Of a stretch of DNA of 64,000 nt, positions 46,896-58,968 are shown piece after piece (position 1 is the stretch's first letter; every line of letters begins with the position of its first letter). The position numbers were made by a program, and so were the translations under genes. The DNA comes from Psilocybe azurescens (taxonomy: Eukaryota; Basidiomycota; Agaricomycetes; Agaricales; Agrocybaceae). A model generated the notes under the pieces. It made no database searches. It was not told where the DNA came from and saw only the letters and a list, made by a program, of their open reading frames with translations. The DNA lies in NCBI GenBank assembly GCA_023853785.1, contig JAJIRX010000069.1:1-64000 (forward strand), written 5' to 3'.

Positions 46896-48490
46896 CTACG
46901 AGAGAGATTCATCCAGTCTGGCTAGATCATCTTTCGCGGAAAGCAGGACCTCCTGCAGCACAAAAAAAAAATATAAGAAAGAGTGAATCAAACAAAAGAG
47001 AGTAAAAAGTTTTCATACAGTTACAACAGCCTGCCTAGCCTCATCCTTGATCTCCTTCCAACGCCCTTCGTACGTTCGCAAAAGCTCGTCGTACTCATCT
47101 CTCTGCCTCCGATCGCCTCTCATGGCCGTCCTTATCACCGCTCGAAGCACACAGATGCCCGCCACCCACTCGACCTCATCGGGCTCCCACACTGCATCTC
47201 GCGCCATCATCTCCGAGAAGGCCCGGCCCATGGCATACGCATAGCCACTGTTATCGGTCTCGCTGACCCGGCCCATGCCGAGCATGCCCAGCTCGAGCGC
47301 CGCGGCGTGGATGCGGGCCCACTGGATGTGGTCCTTGCGACGCTGGCGGTCCATCGCGATGCGCTGCATCTCGTCGGAGAGCGAGGCGGACGAGCTCGAG
47401 GCCTGGGCTTGCTGTGGCGGCCGCTGGGACGGCACACGGGGAGGGGCGGTGGGCATCCAGGTCGAGTACTTGCGGATCTGCATCTGCAGCGCCCTGGGGC
47501 CTGCCAGAGGGCCAGCGACGCCGGCGTGCACGATAGAGTTGGAGAAATAGGCGGAGGCGTCCAGGAAGCGCCGCAGATACTGATGGGGATCCCTGTTGAA
47601 CGAATTTGAAGAGTTGTCTGTCGAGATAGCCTCGAACAAAGCATCTACTATCGGTGTGAGTGGCGTTGGCGAGGGGTTGGCGACGACAAAGGTCTGAACC
47701 ATGTTGGCGACCGTCGAAGACTCCAATCCCTGCAAGAACGACTCGCGCATCGTACTTTTGTTGATGCTCAAGCTGAGAGTTGTCAGATTGTGCGCTGACG
47801 TTGGGGTTGAGATGGCTGTGCTCATTGAAGAACTAGGTTGAAGACCACCGTATTGAATGGGCGATATCAAAGTCTGCGCTGCATTGACTGGGCTTCCTGC
47901 GCTGCTCTCGGCATGAGTGTATGGGACGACATTCGGAGTTGTAACGGTGGGGTTCCAAGAAATGTCGTTGGCGAGGGCTGCAGCTGGTGTGACATAAATC
48001 AACGCTGCTCCGACTCTCAACCAAGAGGAAAAAATAATGAACATTGACTACCTTTCTCCGCTGCTTTCTTGGCAGACCGAGGACGTCCTTCCAACTTCCG
48101 TCGAGTACGGCCAACTGTGTTCTTGAACCAGTTGTAAATTTGCTGGTGAGAACATGCATGTTAGGCGTCGATAATGAGCTGGGGTGGTGGCATTCAACAC
48201 GAACCTCTTTGAATCTCGAGTCTGGTTCCTCTACACCAACGAATTCGTCGGGTAGACCAAACCGCGCAATGTAATCCTGGGCCCTTTCGAGAGCGAATTT
48301 CTTTGCATCTCCACGAATTGAGCCCTGGGATCTTCTCTCGAATTCTGGGAGACTACTGGAGGATACGGGAAAGATGTAAGGATCGGGTGGATGTATGGAT
48401 TGTTGTTGTCTACCTTTTAAGAAACGCTAGTTGCTGGTCGCTGTAAGCTTTCGGCAGGCGGGGCTTGTGTACCCTAGGATCGCTCGACAT
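46896..48490 (-). CDS. Putative nuclear protein with a homeodomain-like WFKN motif
   Basis: Exons run from MSSDPRVHKPRLPKAYSDQQ through SLPEFERRSQGSIRGDAKKF..ALERAQDYIARFGLPDEF. A short exon follows with QIYNWFKNTVGRTRRKLEGR, then a long exon (from about 48,010) rich in Ser/Thr/Pro. The C-terminal half is helical and charged, with FLQGLESSTVANMVQTFVVA, HQYLRRFLDASAYFSNSIVH, DHIQWARIHAAALELGMLGM and RTYEGRWKEIKDEARQAVVT. A last exon (EVLLSAKDDLARLDESLS) brings the stop to 46896-46898. WFKN followed by basic residues recalls homeodomain helix 3 (WFxN), but the preceding helices do not match a standard homeodomain. I do not know a name for this family; DNA binding is inferred. All exons join in frame. 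Confidence 0.65.
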
Positions 48491-48686
48491 CTCACAGACC
48501 AGGAACTCATTCAAAACCCCAGCCCAACAAGATCACCTCTCCAAAAACGGAACTTGCCGGGTTGCATTTCATCCACCGCGAGATTTAATCAAATCCTAAA
48601 TATGTGATATCATTTCTATCTGTAATGCACTAGGGTATAGGTATGTAGGTAAAGCAACATAAAAACTACTATAGAATATAATGACA

Positions 48687-49954
48687 TCAATTGCTGGGTT
48701 TCCGGCTGACAACGAGATACATGGGTGTGAAAAGCTAACAGAGCAGAAAAAGATGATCAGAACGAGTTTGTGCCGGCATATTTTGGGACTAACCTTTGCT
48801 GTCCACTGCGAACGAGTGAATCGGCGGCGACCTTCAACGACTCGCCGACGTCGTGTGTGCCCTTGGGCACCAGACCAAAGAACTCCATGACGCGGATGGC
48901 GTTGTGGCTGACAAGTTGACCACTCCAGCTCATGCGCCAGACAGTAATATAGTCCCACAATGTCTGAGCTTTTCGGATGTCACCCTCCAAAGGATAATAC
49001 CAAGGAACGGGATCAGGTCGGGCAGCCAGATCTTCTTCGTGTTCGATCTGGAAGCCAACGGTCTTGAGAGCCTCGCGGGCTTGCCTGAGAGGACGCATTT
49101 CGGGGATACCGTTACCGAGTTCAATTTGATGAGCAATGGCTTTATGCTCTGGGATGGAAGGATCCCAGGTGTCAGTCATGCACCATTCGTATACACCGAA
49201 CTGATGGGATTTCATTAGATGGTCTTGGAGAATGAAAATTTTTGTTCCGACTTACGACACCTCCGGGCTTCAAAACCTTGAATATCTCGCCATAAACACC
49301 TTCCCAGCTGGGAGCGTGAACAGTAGCCTCAATGGCATATACTATAGACGTCGTTAGCTTAGGAAGACAACAAAATTAAAGAACACTTACCAGCATCAAA
49401 GTACCCCTCTCCGAACTGCTCTGACAACTTCATGAAGTCGCCTTTGACGAAGGTGACCTGGTCTTCCAAGCCGGCCTTCTTGGTGTATTTCCTGGCGCGT
49501 TGAATCTGGAAGTCGTTGTTGTTCAATCCAATAATCTGGCAATCCGTGAACTGGGCAATTTCCCGAGCGGGACCACCGACACCACAGCCGACATCGAGGA
49601 CACGCATGCCGGGTCGGAGGGTCATTTGAGAAGCAAGGTAGTGCTCATGGCGGGCGAGGGAAGCCAAGAAGGCCTCACCCTTGTAGAAGCGAGAAAAGTG
49701 GAAGGACTGGGACCAGCCGTACTCGTACAGCTCTGTGGCACCGTCGTAGTAGCCTATAAGACAAACAGAGTTAAGCTCAGTCAAAAAGAAATCATCGGAT
49801 GCAACTGACCATTTACGACCTCGGTGTAAGAGTCCAGACGTTTGTCATTGTCAGTCTCCTGTTCTTTTGTTGGGTCCTTTTTCCAGAACTTGGTATAGTT
49901 CTCGACACGGTTCTCAACTCGCCCGTCATTACGCTGAACACCAGTGGAGGACAT
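48687..49954 (-). CDS. ERG6: Sterol 24-C-methyltransferase
   Basis: Erg6 transfers a methyl group from SAM to C-24 of zymosterol or a related sterol in ergosterol synthesis, at the ER and lipid droplets. Exon 1 opens with [10 protein letters not shown] and contains [15 protein letters not shown]. Exon 2 has the sterol-binding [20 protein letters not shown], the SAM motif [35 protein letters not shown] and [10 protein letters not shown]. Later exons carry [47 protein letters not shown] and the C-terminal sterol-MT domain ([37 protein letters not shown]). The terminal exon [15 protein letters not shown] fits only if the T3 run at 48795-48797 is one base longer. The tail of the gene is otherwise canonical. 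Confidence 0.95.
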
Positions 49955-52046
49955 ATTGTTGAAACTATAAACAGCACAGTGAGTAAACCATGAAATTTAC
50001 GCCGCAGGCAGACAGGAGGCGGAACACGTTTAACATGCTATCTCACTGCAAGCAGTGTAAACGAATGTTGAGCACTTACAGAGAGGTGTAGGAGGTACGG
50101 TGGGAAGGTGGGAGAAGGAGAGAAGGGAGTGTGGAATATTAACGAAAGTTGATGAGACGACTTTTATGTCGACACCTTTCAGAATCAGGTCATCTTTCTT
50201 TTTGACCTATTTTTCTCTCTGGCGCCACGTCAGTCATGTGATCGTATTCCCAATTGGCTTTTTCAAGTTCAAGCGGCCAGCTCATGGCCGTGAACCCGGA
50301 CTCACTCGACCCCCACTCTGGAATTTGGCTGGCAATCACAGGTAACATGAATATCATGCATGTGGAATAGGGGTGGAATGCGCTGAAAGCAATCTCTCAC
50401 TTCTCAGGATTTGCTCTCCAGACTTGGAATCCTTTTGAAGGATCACTGCGCTGATCAGCGATCACCACTTAGTTCGCACTCAAATCTTGAGCTTGGTGCC
50501 TTGGTCAGGAATCAGGAGTACGTGTTGCGTTTTCCAGTTATATCCTTTCGGAGGGACAATTTTTTAATTCCATTTTATCTTTTCGGTTTCCCCGGATTGC
50601 GGATCTGCGTACATTCATCGCAATTTATACTTAGTCACCACTCGAATGTGCCACCGATTCCTGAACAAAGATCAGACCATAGTAGACTCTGGGCTTCTAC
50701 TGGCACTGTGCGCATGACATGACATCAGGCCTGAGGCTTAGGATTTTCCGTTGAAATCTAAGAGTGAAGCACAGGCACACAAGATTTCGTATGTCTGGTT
50801 ATCTGTCGACACCAGTGGACAGCTCTGGCGTTTGTACAGCTGGGTCATGTAACTCGAACGAAGCGCCCCCTACCGGGTACCTGGTCTTTGGATTCCCTGA
50901 GTGTTGTTTTAGCTATTCTGACGCTGCCGGGTATCCCTCTCGAGTCTCTTATTCTTACGTAGAAGCTTCTGGGATACGACAGTAGCTAAGGAGCTCATAT
51001 CTATGAGATGGCTCTGGCTGAACCCAATGCTATATAAGCATAAGTAACGAGAACAGTCCAAAGATTCAGAGTATCTATAGATAAGTTGGGCCAATCCCTA
51101 TTTTTTCGGAGGCCCTGTAAACCCCTTCCGATATTATCCCCTCAGTTGATGATAAAAGAGTGCCTAGCTAGTGATTTATGGTGGTCACAATAAATACCCT
51201 ATATTTTTAGGTGGTCATGAAGCATAAGTCTGGTAAGAGCTGGCAAAGAGCTTGGCTGCTGCACACAAACCTTGTGTCCAAAATCCGTGAATGTTGCTAG
51301 CGCGAGAATATTATTCGGCCATCAACGGCACAGCAAAATACCCGTGGAACTGTTCCAATTCCGAACCAAACGATCGACTTATTCTATTTCTGTCATCCCA
51401 CCACCCTTGCACTTTCAACTGGTGCCGTTGTTCGAAGGCAAAACTGCGATTAAATTTTCAGGGTGGATCGGCGCCGTAAGTTATCTGCTACATAGCTCAT
51501 AAGCAATTTCTCTATGCAGTTGCTCACGCATTTCGGCTACGAAGAATTGAACGCGAAGGCACATTGAGTTTAGAGTCACTTGTGAGCCAATCATCTTTTG
51601 GGCCTTGACAGAGTGGCATGTGCTGCGAATTGAACTCTCAGTTTGAACTTTGATGGCAAGGGCTCTAAAAGCGAGATAAAGCGAATAGAAACCTAGCGCC
51701 AAATGTCCATTCATTCCTTCTGACTTATAATCTTTATGCGAGTTCTGGAATTATCGAACATCCGTTCCTCCATTACAACTCGAACAGCCGTGGCTATTTC
51801 TCCTGCTGGAGGCAAGCAATCAGAGTCTATTTAGATAGGTAGATAGGTATCACCGTGGGGTAAGTACGCCATGTTTGGCAGGCTATTTTGGAGGAAGAAG
51901 CGAGGGGACTTGCATATATTGGTAAGTAAACCATTTAATTCTCGGTCGAAATGGGGCTATATTAGAGGTATAATAGGAAGCACTTTCCTGTTGGTACGAT
52001 CCCTTGGTGCCCCACCTCGCACCTCACCTCTTTTGTCTTCTACGTC
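49955..52046. other. 2.1-kb divergent intergenic region (ERG6 / MFS)
   Basis: The left end is the ERG6 promoter and leader, the right end the MFS promoter. Open frames at 50411-50722 and 51272-51502 have no recognisable motif. The size leaves room for a small unrecognised gene or noncoding RNA, but I see no evidence for one. Confidence 0.4.
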
Positions 52047-54399
52047 ATGACTTCTGAACCACAACTGACGAAGGACTACGATCAAAAGATAGAGCAGGGT
52101 TCCGATACAGAAGACTGCCAGTCTCAGCATCAGCAGACTCTTGAATCCTTCGCGGATACTGAAGAGGAACGGCGGCTCGTCCGGAAATTTGACCTACGCA
52201 TACTGCCAATAACGTGTCTTCTGTACTTGTTTGCATGTCTGTACCATCATACCACCCTTCTTTCCTACGAGATATTCCAACTGACGCGATGAAATGCGGT
52301 AACTGCAGCGCTCGATAGGTCAAATCTAGGGAACGCACGATTGCAAGGTCTACCTGAAGATGTCCTGGGGGCGACAAAAATGGCGTTTTATTCGATTGGA
52401 TGACATCCGGTTTCTATTTCTCATATGTGAGTTAGCGCTTCCGGCGCACTTATTCCGCACCCGTACCCATACACTGCAATGGCGCTGAAGCTTTCCCACT
52501 TGAAGATCCTCTTCCAGATTCCAGCTTGTATAATATCAAAGATGGTTCCTCCTCGGGCATTTGTAGCTGCTGCCGCTATCGGATGGGGTACAACCTCAAC
52601 CCTCATGGTACTTTAAACATTACCTGCCCGGCGTATCAATACATCTATCTCATAAAATCTCTCAGGCTACAGGCTTCAATTTTCCCAGTCTCATGGCAGC
52701 TAGAGTTATACTCGGTATCTTCGAAGCAGGGTTCGCCCCTGTAATTACGGTGTATATGTGTATGCAGTCCATTTTATTCTTTACTTGCTCACCTGTTCAT
52801 TTCTCATATCTAATTTTAGCTTTCTTCTACACCAAACAAGAACTGGGCCTCCGACTTGCGCTATGGTTTGGGTTTGCGACGGTGGCGGGCGCCTTTGGCG
52901 GCCTCATTGCCTTTGGAGTCCAGCATATACATTCTTCGGTGCAGAACTGGCGCTTGCTTTTCATCATCGAGGTACGCGATTTCTTGCAAGATATCGCCTA
53001 GCTGGTTCGAGGAGACGACTGACATGAATACCTGTACAGGGTATTCCACCTATTATTCTAGGAATACTGACGTACTTCTTCCTCCCTAATCGCCCTGAGT
53101 CGACTACTGTCTTGAACGAGCGAGAGCGTCAGATTGCAATGGAGAGGATGAACAGGTATATGACTGCGGATGTCGGGGCTGTCGTTAATAAAGGTAACAA
53201 GTCTTTTCATTTACATTTATGGCCCTTGGCTCACCCAGACATGTCAAGCTCATATTCGTTCAGCTTTCTTGGACTGGAGGGTGAGCGGCTTGCCTATACT
53301 ACAGCGATCTTGTGTCGCACTGCTTAAAAATGTATCCTAGGTGTATGTGGCCGGTGTCATCTATTTTGGATTGAATACCGCCCTAGCTTCTATCGGTGCA
53401 TTCTTGCCTACGATTATTCAAAGCTTTGGCCATAGTGCGTGCTTCGGTCAATCCATGTTCTGTGTCATATTGATATTGTGTCTTGCTCAGCCAACGCCAT
53501 TGCTCAATTACTGACGGTACCTCCATATGTAGTATCCGCTGTCGTCATGATCGCCTTTTCGTTCACATCGGACAGAATTCAGAACAGAGGTGTTCTTATG
53601 GCGGTCTCAAGTGCAATCGGTGCAATAGGATACCTGTAAGCTGGCGCCCGTCGTTGTTTACCCCTTATTCAAAGCTTCTGACGTATATTCAGATTACTTC
53701 TTGTTGTACACGGAAACGAACATGCGAGGTACTTTGCTACCTTTTGCGTAACTAGTGGCACATACACGACTATTGGTCTCATTATTGCCTGGTGTAAGTC
53801 TGCCATGATTGGACTTGTACAGAGCAGAACTATGCTGATCCGATGAACAAGTCGGCCACAATCTAGGATCGGAGACCAAAAAGCCACCGGTATCCCTTTG
53901 TTCATGGCTATTGGTCAGTGCGGGAGTATACTGGGGTCGCATCTCTACCCAAAAACAGAAGGGCCACGATACATGTACGCTATCAGCCTCTTGACATAAT
54001 ATCTCCTTTTCATGCACCACATTTTTTGCTACAGTAAAGGATTTGCAGGTATGTGTATCGTCCTTATTATTTTTTTCAGTGTGAAAACTAATCAACTTGA
54101 ACTGAAGTCAGCAGTGGGCTTCTTTTCCTGGCAGCTTTCTGCTGCGTTGTGCTGACGGTAACCTCTTCATTCATTTTGATACTTTGTCCAACGGTAAATG
54201 CAACGAAGACTGACACTTTCTATACAGATATCTTATCGCTGGGATAACGCCCGTCGAGATAAACTTTACGGCAAACCTAAGCCCAATACCAGAGTCAATA
54301 CTCAGGAGTTGGCTGACAAGGTTCGTTCCTATCTGAAATGCCATTCTTTCTCGTTTTGACTCGTTTGAATAGACTCCAGAGTTTCGATACGTACCTTGA
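52047..54399 (+). CDS. MFS transporter, anion:cation symporter (Tna1/Dal5-like) family
   Basis: This is a 12-helix plasma-membrane permease of the group that takes up carboxylates and vitamins such as nicotinate or allantoate. An acidic N-terminal tail is followed by RKFDLRILPITCLLYLFA and the family hallmark LDRSNLGNARLQGL. Then come DWMTSGFYFSY, SKMVPPRAFVAAAAIGWGTT, MAARVILGIFEAGFAPVI, YTKQELGLRLALWFGFATVA and GIPPIILGILTYFFLPNRPE. The second half has VYVAGVIYFGLNTALASIGA, LLTVPPYVVSAVVMIAFSFT, SDRIQNRG and GSHLYPKTEGPRYM. The tail ends RWDNARRDKLYGKPKPNTRV..TPEFRYVP with stop 54397-54399. It has about a dozen exons. One break at G5 52367-52371 (between VLGG and DKNGVLFDW) would be mended by one more G. 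The substrate cannot be assigned. Confidence 0.88.
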
Positions 54400-54606
54400 A
54401 TGTTGCTTAAATGCAGTGCGAGACCGTCGTTGGCCGATATCGATATACAACCTGGTCGTCATTTTCAAGCTTCAAACGTTTTAACGCCTTGATAAGATGA
54501 ATGCGATGCCAGTCAACCACGCATATTACTACAAAGATCTTTGACAAACTGCACGATCTAACACTCGACCACTTGGTAATTACTATACGAGAGCATTAGG
54601 GATTTA

Positions 54607-55900
54607 AATCCGACGTCCATTAATCCCATTGATGTGTCCGACCTAGTTTTCGAACATATACCGATTTCAGTGGTCGTGTGTGGACCTCACCGACAGGAGG
54701 TTGGTCGGGTAATTCTCCAGTTACAAGTGTAATATCGTCTGAACTTCCAAAGATTTTCTCCCGAAGTTCATTGTCGTTTTCATCAACCCTAAAAATGTCA
54801 CCCAATGACGAAGAGGGCATTTGCGTATCTTGTACAAAATCCGCAATTCTTGAAGATGCGGGAGGACTAGGGTGCCAGACGTCTTTGCGAGTGCACGGAA
54901 TAAGTCTTCCGTCATACCCAGTAGTTCGCTGCCACCATAAATGCCGAGTTTCATATGTGTAATCGCGGATAATCCCTCATACCACTGTATAGGTCCAGGG
55001 AAGGGAATCAACCCAATATCAAGTGTATGTCGTGAGGCTCTACTCGAGTAAAGCGATCAAGGAAGCTGACGAGGGTGTCTATTGTCGAAGGGTCGTATGC
55101 GGATTCATGGCTGAACGTCTTCAACGAAGGACGAGTTAGATAGGCAATGAGATTTGCGCTTTCTGTTGCCAATTTCAAAATTGCAATTGGACTGGGGTAC
55201 GATGGGTGCGGTAGATAATGGGTAGTTTATTCCTTCACTTTCCCGTAACTCCCCAATGACCCTTCGGACTAAGGGGTTGTGGAAGTTGTATCGGCTCTGA
55301 TTCGAGGGCAACGTGGCCAATGGGAATAATACTAATGTCGAGGGTATCTAAGTGAAAAGGACCATCGAGATTGTGGAAGAGACGACGGATTGAGTTCCAC
55401 GGTCCACTAACGGTAAAATGTTTCCACCAAGTAGCATGGGACTTAAGATGGTTCACGTAACGGAAAATTCGGACTATCTGCACCCCACACAGTAAGATGA
55501 CCAGTGTGTTTGACGGATAACGATGTTGTAGAGGAACGACGAAGCCCATTCTTCCGTGAATATGACGGAGGATCTGGGACACTGGTATCCAATGTCGACC
55601 GTGCACCAAAGCTATGGAAGTTCTAAGGTGATCTCGCGCCATTTTTTGCAGATAATTCCAAGGAAAATGGGAAGGGAACTTAGATATGCCAACTTCCCAG
55701 GGTTAACCCCAGGAATCGTACGAGGAAGAGCTTTGCATGGCTTCCGCGACGAGATGATTTCAGAGATGATTTCCATAGGAAGGCGGCCTGTTAGGTTATC
55801 ATGGTGGTTATTGATTTTGTTTTTCAACGCCCATTTCGGACAGAATAGGCTGGATAGAGGCTACCTTGCACTTAGTATGACTCCGAAGCTGGAAGAGATT
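54607..55900 (-). pseudogene. F-box/LRR gene relic, paralogue of the 39.9-kb gene
   Basis: Minus-strand pieces align in order with the intact F-box gene: WALKNKINNHHDNLTGRLPM then EIISEIIS (its KSKVNTHHDQILRRLPVEIV), IICKKWREITLELP, HATWWKHFTVSGPWNSIRRL (its RWNNITFSGPWKSFHDLM), DTLDISIIPIG, and GLSAITHMKLGIYGGSELLG with LVLPHLQELRILY. Stops and frame changes occur between them (for example after LELP and near 55,235), and the intervening LRR part around 55,020-55,230 is shortened. A plus-strand open frame at 55556-55978 is an antisense shadow. It is a decayed duplicate. Confidence 0.6.
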
Positions 55901-56063
55901 CGTGAATTTGAGAGTTATTTATTAAACAAGAAGGCTTCGATGTCAAGTCGTCTAATTACAAGTTATGAGGTGCATTAAGGAAGGAAGAAATGGATGGTTT
56001 AATGGGTTGGATTGTAGTACAAATTTACAAAGACCGTAAATGGTGATCCGACTGCTCATGTGT

Positions 56064-57545
56064 TCATTCGAAAATGAAAAATTGCAGGGTAGATGCGTAT
56101 GGATCCTGTTCTATCTCAAAATATTCTGTACGGCCATTATCTATCTCCATCATGTCGGTGTACTGCTGCATCACCGAGTCGCCTTCAAGTTCGCCACTGA
56201 ACGTGTAGCTGGAGTTCAAGGCCGCCAAGAAGTCAGTGTGAGGATAAGGATTGTCGCACAACAAAGAGAATGGCGTTGGAACATAGGAATATGCTTGAAG
56301 ATTGATAAACGGAATGCCAATATGCGTGTCGTCGATATGCTCGTAATATGAAGGCATTCGCGGAAGAATAGGCATAGATGTTGACATGTAATCGTGGTTA
56401 TAATCTCTGTATGCGTACTCCCCTGTTACGGGATCAAGGTGGGAATGTAAGGGGGAAGGAGGTTCGCGTTCCGCTTCGAAAGATTTCTATCGAGGAAGTA
56501 AGTAAGGATATGCAAGGTCGGATCATGATGGATGTGGTGCACCTCTTCTTTGCTCCTCGGGGTAAGCTCCAGTTCTGGAATATAGAAGGTAGAAACATAA
56601 GATAGAGGAGGAGGCGTGGCAAAAACATCATCCCTAGAGTTTGAGCATTCAGGATGCTGAAATTCGTCGGGAATAAGAGTGACTCCCAGTCGGGCAGATG
56701 GAGTAGACAACGGAGACTCTACAAATCTCTGAACAACACGTTGGGCAGTTGCACGTTGAGATTTGGCAGGTCGAGGAGCCTGGCTGAACGGCGATGCAGG
56801 GGGTAGGCCCTGAAGACGTATTGGATGACCTTGACCAACTATCTTCGAAGGTGGTAGAAACCTTTTTCTTCTTCACCGGTGTACTGGTGACTCTATCTCC
56901 ACCGATATTCCGTGCCCTGGACGATTTTGGTTTTCCTTTTACACCGATGCGTCCTGGGGAATAAACGTAGGCGGGATATTTTACATAGTGCTCCTCCTTC
57001 TCGATCGCGGCAAGCTCACAAAACGGCCGTTTCTCTTCTGCGGACATCATGTTCCAGACTTTCCCAGCTTGCTTACTGAGTTCATTTTGCTGGCCTTGCC
57101 CGGCGGCAATCTCACCGTTGATGTACGAGGAGCGAAAGAAAATAAAGGCATTGCGGGGTCGAGGGATATGGCCAGGGTCTCGAGAATGCGTACGACTGCG
57201 CCTACGCGCGGGGATGATGGAGGATGGCGCATCGACATTGAATGGCGAACCGACCAGGGATGAAGTCAAAACTCGCCCTTGTTGGAGAGCATGAGATACG
57301 TATTCAGGATAAGGGGTCCATGGCAAAGTAGGGGAAGGTGAAGGAATGGGCACATCGTAATCAAAGGGCTCGACCTCGACTTCGTGACTGGGGACTTCCC
57401 AGCCATCCTCTACCACATTTATGACTATGATTAGCAAATGACGGAAAATGAAAACATCAATATCCGCACTATCATAAGTAACCGGTATATGTTTTCCGAG
57501 TCGTCCAAATTGACGGTTGGGCGCAACATTGCGAAATGCGGGCAT
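56064..57545 (-). CDS. HMG-box transcription factor
   Basis: The N terminus (MPAFRNVAPNRQFGRLGKHI) and an acidic, Pro-rich region lead to a single MATA-type HMG box: HIPRPRNAFIFFRSSYINGE, ELSKQAGKVWNMMSAEEKRP, FCELAAIEKEEHYVKYPAY. A basic stretch (VKKKK) follows. This class includes sex-determination, mating-response and developmental regulators of fungi. After the box the frame breaks at T5 56863-56867 (one surplus base). The continuing frame reads PSKIVGQGHPIRLQGLPPAS, RATAQRVVQRFVESP and LIPDEFQHPECSNSRDDVFA. A second break at 56479-56481 (one base short) joins FEAEREPPSPLHSHLDPVTG to a long acidic tail (SMPILPRMPSYYEHID) ending at 56064. Nothing ties it to a mating locus in this window. 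Confidence 0.82.
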
Positions 57546-58968
57546 GGTGACGACTTGAAAAGCAAGAATACTCGAGTGGACTCGAAGGTTTAGAGGAGCT
57601 TTCAATAATGTTCAATACAATGTATTGAGTCATATTGAACGCCTTCATTCTAGTCACCTTAAGAGCTCAAACCTTCGAAAACCTCCACTAACCGTAGATG
57701 TAGCGTTAGATTTCTGCACCTTGATATAAGAACGGTGAGGCAGCCTCGAGGCTTTACCTCGTCATATATCACCCACCGTTCACCCTATTTTAGCAGGCTG
57801 AGATCAATCCATCAATCAAGGATAAGGGCACGCGGAGACAGATAATAGATTGCCATGACCGCAGGAGCTCCTTTAACAAAGGCCTGTGTAAGGATGGGTG
57901 AGAAAGGCGAATGGTATGGAATAAAAGTTTGAGACTCACAGACTCGGCCATCGCATAGCGGAATAAGACAGCAGGTTCCAAGTTCCATATAATATATATA
58001 TAATTTATAAAGGATAACGTCGAAACAGCAGACTCGCGAAACGAATCATATTAAAAAATTCGCGGATAAATGTCAACCAATGAAATCTTGCTTCCGTTTA
58101 CATGCCAAAGGTTCCCTTAGAACAGAAGTAACTGATGTCTCGATAGGCAGGAAAGAAACGCCGGGGTACTTCATTACACCATCAGGAATAGGGCAGATAG
58201 TTTGGGCAGAATAAGCAACAGCATGCAATGTTGTAATACAGTTTTTATCTTCAACGAAATCAAGCCACAGAACTAGATGATGTACTGTGCAAATGAAAGG
58301 ATATTAGATCTTTGGGAGGTTCATCGACAGAGAAAGTATACATCATACCTATACGTCCTATGCGGATAGAAGTTGTCTTGGTGTCTGAAAATACCGCTTC
58401 CTCCTAGTTTTAGCTAAACAAAATCATCAAATACTCGTCAAAGGAGAGTCGGAGGTGAGTCGAAGACAGGTTCATAATTTGCAGCAAGTTGAATACATTA
58501 TCGATTGCATTATAGCTCCTTCAGCAAAAGGAAAGGAATTATAAAGATAAAGTGAACACATGAAAGAACATGGAAGGAGGCATAAGCAGAGCAAGAAGCG
58601 CAGACGTCTTGACTCTTCAAGATTGAATGTCAGGTAAATCACGTGGTCCTGTGTGGGCCCCTGAAGAGTCAATGCAGGGCTCAGACCCCTTCGTACACCT
58701 ACTAGTACTGCTTGCTACTGCTTAACTTTTCAAAAGCGTTGCACGCCCTCATCATGAGCATCAAGCTCCTTTTGACACACAATGGTCCGACCTCCAGTGT
58801 ATGGCTGATATATAATCCGAGAAAAAGTCATGACATTTAGAATTCCAGTCCAAAGTTGATCTCAAATAATGCAGTACCCTCGACGCTCACAATAGAGTAC
58901 TTAACACCACATAGTTCTCAATGCTCGCAGAGGGAGATGTAAAGTACTTCCCCATGCTTATACTAGAA
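57546..58968. other. 1.4-kb intergenic stretch
   Basis: This is the promoter region of the HMG-box gene and the 3' flank of the DUF4246 copy. Open frames at 57790-57981 and 58472-58672 have no motif. Confidence 0.4.

Noticed and set aside
46983..47609. Plus-strand 208-codon open frame (and minus frame 47207-47644) over the WFKN gene
   Set aside because: They are GC-rich antisense or alternative-frame shadows of a long coding exon, with no motif of their own.
55556..55978. Plus-strand 140-codon open frame
   Set aside because: The minus strand in the same interval aligns with the F-box paralogue, so this is an antisense shadow of the relic.
56064..56387. Separate small gene of 107 codons
   Set aside because: It is better explained as the C-terminal tail of the HMG-box protein across a one-base break.
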